A stretch of 64,000 nucleotides of DNA, taken from the NCBI RefSeq assembly GCF_002101735.1, contig NZ_LQPE01000047.1:1-64000 (forward strand), written 5' to 3'. The translations under genes were made by a program, and so were the position numbers. Positions 19,601-28,015 of the stretch are shown here, piece after piece (position 1 is the first letter of the stretch; every line of letters begins with the position of its first letter). This stretch comes from Mycobacterium kyorinense (lineage in GTDB: Bacteria > Actinomycetota > Actinomycetes > Mycobacteriales > Mycobacteriaceae). The notes beneath the pieces were generated by a model. That model searched no databases, was not told the DNA's origin, and saw nothing but the letters and a program-made list of their open reading frames with translations.

Positions 19601-19709
19601 CGACCAGCAGGCTGCTCTTACCGGTGCCCGGGCCTCCGAGCACCCGAATCCGGCCGCGCAGACCCGGATTCAACACCGTGCGCGCCTCGCGACCCCACCG
19701 ATGTGCCAT
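16605..19709 (-). CDS. adnA: AdnA helicase-nuclease subunit
   Basis: The 1034-residue product has Walker A GGPGTGKS (about 25-32), LLVDDAQQLD in place of the DEYQD of AdnB, GDPNQAVFGFRGGDP, VLSAHAALGHEWDLVV and LLVAAMGRAKK, a degenerate set typical of the non-dominant AdnA motor. The C-terminal nuclease domain has RGRVDRVE, VIVDVKTGK and QLAAYQLAV. Cys in LTDCPLRW and in CVHCPLRPSC are probable iron-sulfur ligands. A GC-rich palindrome (16848-16875) is embedded just after the QLAAYQLAV motif and encodes part of a Gly/Pro/Arg-rich insert. adnB follows with a 4-base overlap. Confidence 0.94.
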   Translation of the reverse strand: MAHRWGREARTVLNPGLRGRIRVLGGPGTGKSSLLVDAAAARIAAGAEPESVLLLTGSGRIATRARSALTAQLLRARTEAAGPVVIREPLVRTVHSYAFAVLRLAAQRAGGPPPRLVTSAEQDAIIAELLAGDLQDGSTAWPAELRPALSTAGFAAELRDLLARCAERGVDPRELQQLGRLHGRPEWAAAGRFARQYEQVMLLRAAVGTAAPQATTPALGAAELVGAALEAFAVDPELLAAEHARIRVLLVDDAQQLDPQAARLVRVLAAGAEVTVIAGDPNQAVFGFRGGDPAALLHSDDAPSVTLTSSHRCAPAVARAVSGVAGRLPGGSEIDSAGTDSGSVTVRLAASEHAEAALIADALRRAHLVDGLPWSQMAVIVRSVQRAAAGLAHALTRAGVPVAVPTSGGQLWQQPAARALLAVLAATADGLDGEHALALLTGPIGRVDPVTLRQLRRALRRSAPDRDVDDLLVSALAGDPPPLSAAHARPLRRVRAVLDAAAGCHRDGRDPRYTLWAAWQRSGLQRRLLAAAERGGAAGTQADRDLDAVTTLFEVTDQYVSRTAGASLRGLLDHVGALQVPPVRPEPGVAEQVSVLSAHAALGHEWDLVVIAGLQEGLWPNTIPRGGVLATQRLLDVLDGVGEGASLRAPLLAEERRLLVAAMGRAKKRLLVTAVDGEGGQAGCDSALPSPFFSEIAQWATNELDTSPVTAPRVLSGAAVVGRLRGVVCAPDGTVSETERARAATQLARLAKAGVPGADPAGWYGMTPVSTAEPLWSGDHHVVTLTPSSLQTLTDCPLRWLAERHGGTDPRDLPSAIGSVVHALIAESAASESQLMAALDRAWEQLPFQSRWYAANELARHRAMLQAFLEWRAQTRHALTEVGVEVDVDGVVDGVRLRGRVDRVERDAVGRLVIVDVKTGKTPVSKDDAQRHAQLAAYQLAVAEGAPASGRDPQLPRAEPGGARLVYPGRTTAGGATEREQDPLTPAAREEWRNLIRQAAAATAGPQFVARINDGCVHCPLRPSCPAHTDGIAT
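16848..16875. repeat. GC palindromic repeat inside adnA
   Basis: CTGGGGG, six bases, then CCGCTCGCGGGGG. It matches the intergenic copy at 28769-28796 in about 22 of 26 positions. Here it is within the adnA reading frame near the nuclease motif and keeps the frame open. Confidence 0.6.
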
Positions 19710-19769
19710 AGCGGCATGACATCACGGGGGTCCGACAAGTCGGCCCGGGCCGCTCGGCGACGATCGCGG

Positions 19770-20471
19770 TCACACCCGCCGAGCGAGGTCCTCCCCGCCG
19801 CCGTCGTGGCGCGGCTGCTCGTGCGGGAACACCGGGGGCGGCGTCAGGCCGTGCCGAGTCTCGCCCGGGCCGGCTTGCGGTCCCGCCATCGCCTGGTCGC
19901 CCCGGTCCGCGTTGTGCTGCGGCTCGGGCTGAGGCTGAGTAACGGCCTTGTCGTCGTCACGTCCTTGCTGCTGGGCACCGGCCATACCGCCCGGGCCCTG
20001 ACCGACGCCACCGCCGGCGGCGCCTTCGGCTCCCGGCGCGCCGGGTGTCTGGCCCTGTCCGCCGTGGCCGGCGCCTTGGAACGCCTGCATCATCGGCTGC
20101 ATCAGCTGACTGAACTGACCGCCCATCTGGCCGAGCATTTGCCCTGGCGCACTGGCCATTTCACCCATCTGCCCGGCCTGGCCCGCCATTTGACCGAGCA
20201 TCTGCACGATCTGCATCACGCCCTGCTCGCCGGACTCCTCGGAACCCTGGTAGGCCACGTTCGAGGCGGCCACTTTGCCGGAAAACATCGTTTCCTTGCC
20301 CTGCAGCATCGCCATGTTGGCCTCTAACGGAGCGGCCAGCGTCGGCAGCGCGGCCGAGATCGTCTGGCTCATGAGGTCGTCGCCCGGCGGAATCGTCGGC
20401 ATCGGTGGTAGCTGGATTCCCGACGCCGGATCCCAGGACTGGGGTCCAGATCTCTCTAGTGGCAAATTCAT
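19770..20471 (-). CDS. PE-like protein with YxxxE motif, probable ESX substrate
   Basis: The product has 233 residues. A Pro-rich N-terminus (1-33) precedes two predicted helices (about 34-60 and 63-75), then Y74-QGS-E78, which fits the YxxxD/E type VII secretion signal in its usual place after the second helix. The remainder is a Met/Gln/Gly-rich repetitive segment (MLGQMAGQAGQMGEM...) and a Pro/Gln/Asp-rich tail. There is no Sec signal peptide or membrane segment. GAGGAGA precedes the ATG. It lies 39 bases downstream of the PPE-like gene and is probably its partner. Not identified by name. No counterpart is known to me between adnA and lipV of M. tuberculosis. Confidence 0.7.
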   Translation of the reverse strand: MNLPLERSGPQSWDPASGIQLPPMPTIPPGDDLMSQTISAALPTLAAPLEANMAMLQGKETMFSGKVAASNVAYQGSEESGEQGVMQIVQMLGQMAGQAGQMGEMASAPGQMLGQMGGQFSQLMQPMMQAFQGAGHGGQGQTPGAPGAEGAAGGGVGQGPGGMAGAQQQGRDDDKAVTQPQPEPQHNADRGDQAMAGPQAGPGETRHGLTPPPVFPHEQPRHDGGGEDLARRV

Positions 20472-20510
20472 GAAGACCGTCTCCTCTTCACGCTTCGGTG
20501 CCCGCCAACG

Positions 20511-21641
20511 TCACCAGTCATCGTCGCCCTCGTCCTCGGAAAGGTCGTGGTCGAGCGGCGTCGGAACCGCCAGCCCTGCCCGCGTCCCCCCGCTGGTCTC
20601 GCGGTGGCCCATCATGCCCATGCCGCCCATGCCGCCCATGGCGCCGCCGGCGGCCACCGGTGCCGCCCCGGCGGTTGCCGTGCTGCCCGCGACCGCGCCC
20701 TCCTCCACCGCGGTCGGGGAGACGTTGGTGTGTTTGTCGACCAGTTTGGCCATCAGCGGGGTCCGTGGCGAGCTGCCGCCGGAGCCGGGCACCGACGCCC
20801 CATGCATCATGCCCCCGCCGGCCCTCGGGCCGGAACCACCCGCCGCCGGGTGGTTGCTGAACGCGGCAAACGGCGACGCGCCCGCTCCGCCGCCACCGCC
20901 TTTGCCCAGTTGGCCGAACATCGACGAGATCTGCTGCAACGGCTGGGTCAGCTGCTGCAACCCTTGCCCGCTGACCATCTTGCTGAGCTGCTGCGGGATC
21001 TGCCCGATTTGGCCGACCATCCCGCTCATCATCTGCATGATCTGCTGCCCGCCCTGGCCACCGGTCTTTCCGGCCTCCTGCGCGTCTTTGCTGGCCTGCC
21101 CTGCACCCGGCGCGCCGCCGGGCGGGATGGGTATCGCGGACGGGTTCACCGCAGGCACGCCGAGTTGGCTGGCGAGCTCGCCGGTGCTGGCCGACACGTC
21201 GGCCATGTTCTGCGATTGGCCCAACTTGATCGCGCTTTGCAGCAACTCTTCCTTGTTCTGGATCGGCATGGCCTCGATGGCTTCGCACATGTGCTGAATC
21301 TCTTGTGCGGTCGCGTTCACCATCGCTTTGGTTTGGGTCACGGCCGCCGCCATGGCGTGCAGCTGCATCGCAATCGCCTGCGCCTGAGCGGCGTTCATCT
21401 CGTGGCCGCTGATGATCGTGCTGGCCTCGCCCAGCGCCGCCGTTGCCGCGGCGCCCGACCAGCTGTTGGACATGTTGGTCCATTGCCCCTGCAGCTGAGG
21501 GACCACGGTCCCAGTCAGATGCATCGCCAGCTGCTCGTACTGCTCCGCGGCGGCCGTAAGTTGTTCCTCATCGACATTCGGCCAGCCGGGACCCATGACG
21601 GTCTGTGACCCGTACGGGCTGCTATCAGGCGGGACGCCCAT
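20511..21641 (-). CDS. PPE/WXG-like protein, probable ESX substrate
   Basis: The product has 376 residues. A long helix (about 24-56) leads into a W61-S-G63 turn and a second helix (about 64-110), the helix-turn-helix of WXG100 and PPE proteins. A third helical stretch with low-complexity Met/Gln/Ser repeats follows, then a Gly/Met-rich region and an acidic tail ending DDDW. There is no Sec signal. The short PE-like gene follows. Long then short is the order seen in espA-espC and espE-espF of ESX-1 loci. Start: ATG at 21639-21641 has GAGAGAGG seven bases upstream; a GTG just before it is possible. It is divergent from lipV. Substrate status is inferred from fold motifs. Confidence 0.7.
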   Translation of the reverse strand: MGVPPDSSPYGSQTVMGPGWPNVDEEQLTAAAEQYEQLAMHLTGTVVPQLQGQWTNMSNSWSGAAATAALGEASTIISGHEMNAAQAQAIAMQLHAMAAAVTQTKAMVNATAQEIQHMCEAIEAMPIQNKEELLQSAIKLGQSQNMADVSASTGELASQLGVPAVNPSAIPIPPGGAPGAGQASKDAQEAGKTGGQGGQQIMQMMSGMVGQIGQIPQQLSKMVSGQGLQQLTQPLQQISSMFGQLGKGGGGGAGASPFAAFSNHPAAGGSGPRAGGGMMHGASVPGSGGSSPRTPLMAKLVDKHTNVSPTAVEEGAVAGSTATAGAAPVAAGGAMGGMGGMGMMGHRETSGGTRAGLAVPTPLDHDLSEDEGDDDW

Positions 21642-21768
21642 CACGCGACCTCTCTCGGAGTATGCCGGGTGTGCAGATCAACATTACTGTGCTGCTCACC
21701 AGCTTATTGACACATTTTTGGTGGCAGGCCATTCGGGCCGTCGCCGGCCAGCTGGCACCATTCGACAG

Positions 21769-22548
21769 GTGACCGACCTGCACGTCCATCGCTACGGCCC
21801 GCGCGGGCCCGTGCGGCTGCTGGCGATCCACGGTCTGACGGGTCACGGGCGGCGCTGGCGAGCGCTGGCAACGCAGCACCTGCCGGAGGTCGCTGTGGCC
21901 GCACCCGACCTGCTCGGACACGGCAGGTCGTCGTGGGCCGCGCCGTGGAGCATCGACGCCAACGTCGCGGTCCTGGCCAGGTTGCTGAAGGAGCAGGCCG
22001 ACGCCCCGGTACTGGTGGTCGGGCATTCCTTCGGCGGCGCGATCGCGCTGCATCTGGCCGCCGCACACCCGGACCGGGTGGCGGCGCTGGTGCTGCTCGA
22101 TCCCGCGATCGGTTTGGACGGCAGGTGGATGCGCGAGATCGCCGACGCGATGCTGGCCTCCCCCGACTACCCGGACGCCGCAGAAGCCCGCGCGGAGAAG
22201 GCGACGGGTTCGTGGGTGGATGTGGACCCGGCCCTGCTCGACGCCGAACTCGACGAGCACCTCGTCGCGTTGCCGGGCGGCCGCTACGGCTGGCGGATCA
22301 GCCTGCCGGCGATGATGTCCTACTGGAGTGAGCTGGCCCGCCCAATCGTGTTGCCGCCGAAAGGGATCGGCACGACGCTGGTACGGGCGCGGTGGACGTC
22401 GCCACCGTATGTCGGCGACGAGCTCATCAGCAGCCTCCGTGAAAAGCTGGGACCGGACTTCAGACTGGTCGATTTCGAGTGCGAACACATGGTGGCGCAA
22501 GCCAAGCCGGCCGAGGTGGCGGCGCTGATTCGCGAGCGGCTGGGCTGA
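21769..22548 (+). CDS. lipV: LipV-type alpha/beta hydrolase
   Basis: The 259-residue product has HGLTGHGRRW (oxyanion region, about 20), DLLGHGRS, the nucleophile elbow GHSFGG (Ser near residue 86) and a C-terminal CEHMV with the catalytic His. These make it an alpha/beta-fold esterase or lipase, matching Rv3203 LipV. The GTG at 21769 was chosen because VTDLHVHRYGP begins the family-conserved region; the open frame upstream runs into the divergent ESX-pair promoter. The alkyltransferase-like gene follows 3 bases after its stop. Confidence 0.88.
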   Translation: MTDLHVHRYGPRGPVRLLAIHGLTGHGRRWRALATQHLPEVAVAAPDLLGHGRSSWAAPWSIDANVAVLARLLKEQADAPVLVVGHSFGGAIALHLAAAHPDRVAALVLLDPAIGLDGRWMREIADAMLASPDYPDAAEARAEKATGSWVDVDPALLDAELDEHLVALPGGRYGWRISLPAMMSYWSELARPIVLPPKGIGTTLVRARWTSPPYVGDELISSLREKLGPDFRLVDFECEHMVAQAKPAEVAALIRERLG

Positions 22549-22551
22549 CTT

Positions 22552-22848
22552 GTGGCGAAGGTGACCGACGCACAGGTCGAGCGGGTGCGGGCCCTGGTGG
22601 CCGCAATCCCTCCCGGGCGGGTCGCCACCTACGGCGATATCGCTTCTGCCGCAGGCCTTTCCAGCCCACGCATCGTCGGGTGGATCATGCGCACCGATTC
22701 CTCCGACCTGCCCTGGCACCGAGTGATCACCGCATCGGGCCGGCCCGCAAGGCATCTGACCACCCAGCAGCTGGAACTGCTTCGGGCGGAAGGGGTTCTG
22801 GCCGTCGACGGGAGGGTGTCGCTGGCCGAGGTCCGTCACACGTTCTAG
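22552..22848 (+). CDS. Alkyltransferase-like (ATL) DNA-lesion-binding protein
   Basis: The 98-residue product covers the DNA-binding domain of O6-alkylguanine-DNA alkyltransferases. PPGRVATYGDIA is the helix-turn-helix lead and SSPRIVGWIMR follows. The active-site PCHRV is replaced by PWHRV (about 57-61), so the acceptor Cys is missing. Trp at that position is the hallmark of ATL proteins, which bind O6-alkylguanine without removing the alkyl group and pass lesions to nucleotide excision repair. The GTG start lies 3 bases after the lipV stop, which suggests cotranscription. Confidence 0.9.
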   Translation: MAKVTDAQVERVRALVAAIPPGRVATYGDIASAAGLSSPRIVGWIMRTDSSDLPWHRVITASGRPARHLTTQQLELLRAEGVLAVDGRVSLAEVRHTF

Positions 22849-22850
22849 CT

Positions 22851-22907
22851 CGAATGTGGCCTTGATCCACGCCTTTTCGCCGCAGGCGTGCATCAAGCCC
22901 ACACTCG
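22851..22907. terminator. Long imperfect hairpin between convergent genes
   Basis: Arms 22851-22873 and 22885-22907 pair at 20 of 23 positions around an 11-base loop. It lies directly between the stops of the ATL gene and of convergent Rv3205c-like, so it can serve both strands. The loop-side TTTT gives a weak U-run only. Confidence 0.6.
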
Positions 22908-22921
22908 GCCAGGTTCAAGGA

Positions 22922-23776
22922 CTAGAGCACCAACCGCACCAGCGCTGCCGTACGGGCCAAACCCGGAAAGGCCTCCGCCGTCGAACGCGGGTGCAGTGCA
23001 TGGACCGCGAGCCGAAACATCAACGCCCGCAACAACATCTGCGGCCACTCCGGCAAGGCGTTCCAGCGTTCGATGAGACCGTCGTCGGCTTCACCCCATG
23101 ACAGTGCGTCGACGACAACCACTCCCGCCGCCCACGACGCCGGCCGCCAGTAGGGGGTGATGTCGGTGATTCCGGGCGCGGCCGCGCCCGCGAAAAGGAC
23201 CGTCCCGTAGAGGTCGCCGTGCACCAGCTGGCTGGGACTCTTGGTGCGTCGCCGCAGACCTGCCAGCTGGTGGATCAGCTCGATCGACCGCTGCCCGTCG
23301 GCCGACGGCGGCGCGATCCGCGCGTTCGGCGGCACCGAGGCCAGCGGGCGGTCTTCCCAGGCGGCGCGGTCGGCGGCGATGAAGACATCGACGTCGGCCC
23401 ACGGCGCGGAGGGGCCCTGGGTCAGGAATCGGGGGCGTTCCAGTTTGCCGGTGGCCTCGTGCAACCGGACCGCCGCGGAAACCACCTCGTCGTGGCGAGG
23501 CTCGGGTGTGCCGGCGACGAACGTGTCGGCGCGCCACCCGGCAACCACATAGCGCCCGTCGGTCGAGCGGACGGGACGGGCCAGCCGTATCCCGTCGACA
23601 AACAGCGTTTCGCGGACCTTGGCCGACCAGGCCGCGCGGGCATGGTCGGCCACCATCGACAGCACGACTTCGCCGCACCGCCAGCCGCCTTCCCAGCTGG
23701 CGCCCAACGGCACCGGACGCACACCGCTCACACCGAACGCCGCCAACACATGCTCGGGCGGCGGCTCGACAGTCAC
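22922..23776 (-). CDS. Actinobacterial TIGR02569-type protein, kinase-like fold (Rv3205c-like)
   Basis: The 284-residue product resembles a degenerate aminoglycoside-phosphotransferase fold. LVHGDLYGTVLF (about 183-194) stands where HGDxxxxN is normal and ITDITPYWRP stands for the metal-binding IDW segment, so the catalytic Asp is present but the Asn is lost. No substrate is known. The family is confined to actinobacteria. It is 36 bases downstream of moeZ on the same strand and may share its transcript. Confidence 0.8.
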   Translation of the reverse strand: MTVEPPPEHVLAAFGVSGVRPVPLGASWEGGWRCGEVVLSMVADHARAAWSAKVRETLFVDGIRLARPVRSTDGRYVVAGWRADTFVAGTPEPRHDEVVSAAVRLHEATGKLERPRFLTQGPSAPWADVDVFIAADRAAWEDRPLASVPPNARIAPPSADGQRSIELIHQLAGLRRRTKSPSQLVHGDLYGTVLFAGAAAPGITDITPYWRPASWAAGVVVVDALSWGEADDGLIERWNALPEWPQMLLRALMFRLAVHALHPRSTAEAFPGLARTAALVRLVL

Positions 23777-23812
23777 GCGACCAGCCTAATCGCCGTGAGC
23801 TGGGGTTCTCGG

Positions 23813-24991
23813 TTAGTACATCACCATGTCGGGCTGCATTTGCTGCGCCCAGGCGACGATGCCGCCCTGCAAGTGAACCGCATCGGAGAAACCAGCCTTT
23901 TTCAGCGTGGCCAGCGCCTCGGCCGAGCGCACACCGGTCTTGCAGTACAACACCGGGATCCGGTCCTGCGGCAGCTGGGCCAGGCCCTCACCGGAGTTGA
24001 TCGACGACTGCGGGATCAGCCGAGCGCCGTCGATGTGGTTGATGTCCCACTCCACCGGCTCGCGCACGTCGATCAGCGCAATCTTCTTGCCGGAGTCCAG
24101 CAACTCGCGCAGCTCGCGGGGGGTGATCGTGGCGTCGGCGGCGGCGTCGGCGGCCTCGTCGGACAGCACGCCGCAGAACTCTTCGTAGTCGATCAGTTCG
24201 GTGATCTTCGGCGTCGACGGGTCTTTGCGGATCGCGATCGCGCGATAGCTCATTTCCAGCGCGTCGTACACCATCAACCGGCCCAACAGCGGTTCGCCGA
24301 TGCCGGTGATGAGTTTGATGGCCTCGGTGCCCATCACCGACGCGATCGACGCGCACAGGATGCCCAGCACCCCGCCTTCAGCGCACGACGGCACCATGCC
24401 GGGTGGCGGGGGCTCCGGGTACAGGTCGCGATAGTTCAGGCCCCGCCCGTCGGGGGCGTCTTCCCAGAATACCGACACCTGGCCCTCGAAGCGATAGATC
24501 GAGCCCCACACGTAGGGCTTGTGCGCCAACACGGCGGCGTCGTTGACCAGATAGCGGGTGGCGAAGTTATCGGTGCCGTCCAAGATCAGGTCGTATTGCT
24601 CGAACAGCTCGACCGCGTTGTGCGGCTCGAGGCGGACCTCGTGCAGCCTGACCTCGACCAGCGGGTTGATCTCGGCGATCGAGTCGCGCGCGGACTGCGC
24701 CTTGGAGCGGCCGATGTCGGAGACGCCATGGATGATCTGGCGCTGCAGGTTGGATTCGTCGACGACGTCGTAGTCGACGATGCCGATGGTGCCGACCCCG
24801 GCGGCCGCCAGGTAGAGCAGCGCCGGCGCGCCGAGTCCGCCGGCGCCGATCACCAGCACGCGCGCGTTTTTGAGCCGCTTCTGCCCGTCGACCCCCACGT
24901 CGGGAATGATGAGATGCCGGCTGTAGCGCGCGACTTCTTCTCGTGTCAGCTCGGCGGCCGGCTCAACCAGCGGCGGCAACGACGTCGACAC
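23813..24991 (-). CDS. moeZ: MoeZ adenylyltransferase/sulfurtransferase
   Basis: The 392-residue product is a two-domain protein. The N-terminal E1-like domain has GAGGLGAP (about 48-55), Arg and Asp residues in VDESNLQRQ, and GTDNFATRYLVND. The C-terminal rhodanese domain (about 285-390) has the active loop YCKTGVRS with the persulfide Cys. It adenylates and then thiocarboxylates sulfur-carrier proteins such as CysO and MoaD, for cysteine and molybdopterin synthesis. GTG start with AGGAG six bases upstream. M. tuberculosis Rv3206c (moeB1/moeZ) is the counterpart. Confidence 0.94.
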   Translation of the reverse strand: MSTSLPPLVEPAAELTREEVARYSRHLIIPDVGVDGQKRLKNARVLVIGAGGLGAPALLYLAAAGVGTIGIVDYDVVDESNLQRQIIHGVSDIGRSKAQSARDSIAEINPLVEVRLHEVRLEPHNAVELFEQYDLILDGTDNFATRYLVNDAAVLAHKPYVWGSIYRFEGQVSVFWEDAPDGRGLNYRDLYPEPPPPGMVPSCAEGGVLGILCASIASVMGTEAIKLITGIGEPLLGRLMVYDALEMSYRAIAIRKDPSTPKITELIDYEEFCGVLSDEAADAAADATITPRELRELLDSGKKIALIDVREPVEWDINHIDGARLIPQSSINSGEGLAQLPQDRIPVLYCKTGVRSAEALATLKKAGFSDAVHLQGGIVAWAQQMQPDMVMY

Positions 24992-25081
24992 CGATATCTC
25001 CTAGGTTGCTTTTCGATTGCTGTCTATTAATCACAGCAGTTGCCCGGATCAACGGCAAACAGCGACAGAAGCTTCCCGACG

Positions 25082-26134
25082 TTAGGCGATCGGGTAGGGC
25101 CAGGGATTGAATCGGCAGCTTTTATTGTCCGGCTTGACCCACTCCGGGTCGAACTTCGACGCGTCGTTGTCCGACGTGGAAAACGTCTGCTGCATCATCA
25201 CCGGCGCCAGCCCGCCCTGCGCGTCACACGACTCGTGACGCAGATAGCCGATGGCGTGACCGACCTCGTGGTTGATCACGTACTGGCGGTACGAACCGAC
25301 GTCACCCTCGAACGGCACCGCGCCGCGGACCCACCTGGCCTCGTTGATGAATACTCGCGGCTGCCCCTCGGGACCGTACGACGGGTTGTAACAGGACGTT
25401 TCCAAGGGGAATTCGTAGCCGCAGCCCTCGCGTACCGTCATCGGAGAGCTCAGCGAGATCCGGAAGTCGGGGCTGCCCGGCGCGCTCCCGTCGATCCGGA
25501 TGAAGGCGAACTGCGGATTGTGCGTCCAGCTCTTGGGATTGGCCAACGTTTGGTCGACCATGCGGGCGAACGCATCGTCACCGCCGAACGCGGCCGGATC
25601 GACCCCGTTTTCCACCTCGACGGTGTAGCGGAACACCTTCGCGGCGCCCTGCCCGATCTGCGGGGTGGTGCCCGGGATGACGCGCCAGGTCTTGTCTCCG
25701 GTCTGGGTGAACGCGCCGCCGTCGGGCAGCATGCCGGTGGGCAGATTGGCGTCGAACATGGTCAGGCCCCGCGGCGGCGCATCGATGATCGCCGTGCCCA
25801 CCGACCCGATCGCCGGCGGACCCTGCGCCGGATCCTTCGACGCCGGAGGTGGCGCGCTGGTCCCGGTCGCCGTCTGGTACAACACCACCGCGGTCAGCGC
25901 CGTCAGCACGGGCAGCGCATAGGCACGCCAACCATAGGTCGACACGAACCGGCCCAGCCAGGTTTGTTTGCGCCACTGGCGCGGCCTGTCCCGGTTGGAA
26001 CGGGCCCGTCCGGAGCTGTCGGCGAGCGGATCCCGCTGCGCGCGCAGCGGTTCTCGCCAGTCGTCGCGGAGAACCGGTACGGGACCGCCCCCACGCCCCT
26101 CCGGGTGGTAAGTCACCGCCTCAGGATCGCACAT
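25082..26134 (-). CDS. Membrane-anchored DUF3152 metzincin-like protein (Rv3207c-like)
   Basis: The product has about 350 residues. A basic cytoplasmic N-terminus (1-65) and one membrane helix (about 70-90) precede a Pro/Ala linker and an extracytoplasmic domain with HEVGHAIGYLRH (HExxHxxGxxxH), the complete zinc motif of metzincin-type proteases. Cys pairs in that domain suggest disulfides. The substrate is unknown. Start uncertain: ATG at 26134, or GTG at 26116. It is divergent from fasR, with about 150 bases between them. Confidence 0.88.
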   Translation of the reverse strand: MCDPEAVTYHPEGRGGGPVPVLRDDWREPLRAQRDPLADSSGRARSNRDRPRQWRKQTWLGRFVSTYGWRAYALPVLTALTAVVLYQTATGTSAPPPASKDPAQGPPAIGSVGTAIIDAPPRGLTMFDANLPTGMLPDGGAFTQTGDKTWRVIPGTTPQIGQGAAKVFRYTVEVENGVDPAAFGGDDAFARMVDQTLANPKSWTHNPQFAFIRIDGSAPGSPDFRISLSSPMTVREGCGYEFPLETSCYNPSYGPEGQPRVFINEARWVRGAVPFEGDVGSYRQYVINHEVGHAIGYLRHESCDAQGGLAPVMMQQTFSTSDNDASKFDPEWVKPDNKSCRFNPWPYPIA

Positions 26135-26201
26135 TCCCTGCTGAGGATGCCGCTAGCTGGGACCTTTGGCGTGCCCGGTAAAGCGTTGACCGCATCAATA
26201 A

Positions 26202-27171
<970 letters not shown>

Positions 27172-27352
27172 GCCGGCCCCTTCCTTGTAGACGTTCTCAG
27201 CATGCAGGCTAGTGGACGGCCCAGGGCGGTCGTGAAAGCCGGTCGGCGCCAAGCGTTCGCGAGCACGAGTGTCGCCAAATCGTGACCAACACACCGGGTG
27301 CCGCCCGTCACCGCGGCTACTTCACATCGATAACATCTGCACTATTAGCACC

Positions 27353-28015
27353 ATGAATCACTTGGATACGGAGATCCAGGACTACCCAGACGAGCTGGTC
27401 TACGAGACCTACCCGGACGACGACGATCTGGTCGAGCCGGCCGATCAACGCTGGCGTCCGGTGGCCGTGATCGCCGCCGTCGTGTTCGTGCTGGCCGTGA
27501 TCGCCACGGTCGTGATCCTCAACGGCGGCGACAGCACCTCGACGACGGCCACGGTGGCGCCACCCACGCGCACGGTGATCGCCACGCCGCGGCCGACGTC
27601 GCCGCCCAGCGCGTCGCTGCCACCCGAGACGGTCACCACCGTGACACCGCCCCCGCGCGAACCCAGCGTCACGGCCAGTCCGACCGAGGTGCCCAGTGCG
27701 GCACCGCCGGCGGAGGCCGCCCCGGCGCCGCTGCCGCCACCGAGCCCGAACACCGTCGTCTACCGGGTGACCGGCACCAAGGGGATGCTCGACCTGGTCA
27801 ACATCGTCTACACCGACGAGCAGGGCCTGCCGCGCACCGACCTGAACGTGTCGTTGCCCTGGTCGAAGGCCGTCATACTCAACCCCGGCGTGCAGACGAA
27901 ATCCGTTGTGGCGACGAGTCTTACGGGTCGGCTCAACTGCGAGATCATCGATGCGCAGGGCCAGCCGGTCGCCGTGTCGGCCAGCAACACGATCATCGCG
28001 ACCTGCGCCCGTTAA
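27353..28015 (+). CDS. Orphan MmpS-like membrane protein (Rv3209-like)
   Basis: The 220-residue product has an acidic cytoplasmic N-terminus (1-30), one membrane helix (about 38-58), a long Pro/Thr/Ser-rich linker (60-135) and a C-terminal domain (about 138-220). The terminal domain has VVYRVTGTKG, NIVYTDEQG, LPWSK and two Cys (CEII, CAR). The order YxVxG, Y, LPWS, Cys, Cys matches the MmpS beta-sandwich. MmpS proteins normally work with an MmpL exporter, and none lies in this window. The last 4 bases overlap the convergent ferritin-like gene. Confidence 0.8.
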   Translation: MNHLDTEIQDYPDELVYETYPDDDDLVEPADQRWRPVAVIAAVVFVLAVIATVVILNGGDSTSTTATVAPPTRTVIATPRPTSPPSASLPPETVTTVTPPPREPSVTASPTEVPSAAPPAEAAPAPLPPPSPNTVVYRVTGTKGMLDLVNIVYTDEQGLPRTDLNVSLPWSKAVILNPGVQTKSVVATSLTGRLNCEIIDAQGQPVAVSASNTIIATCAR

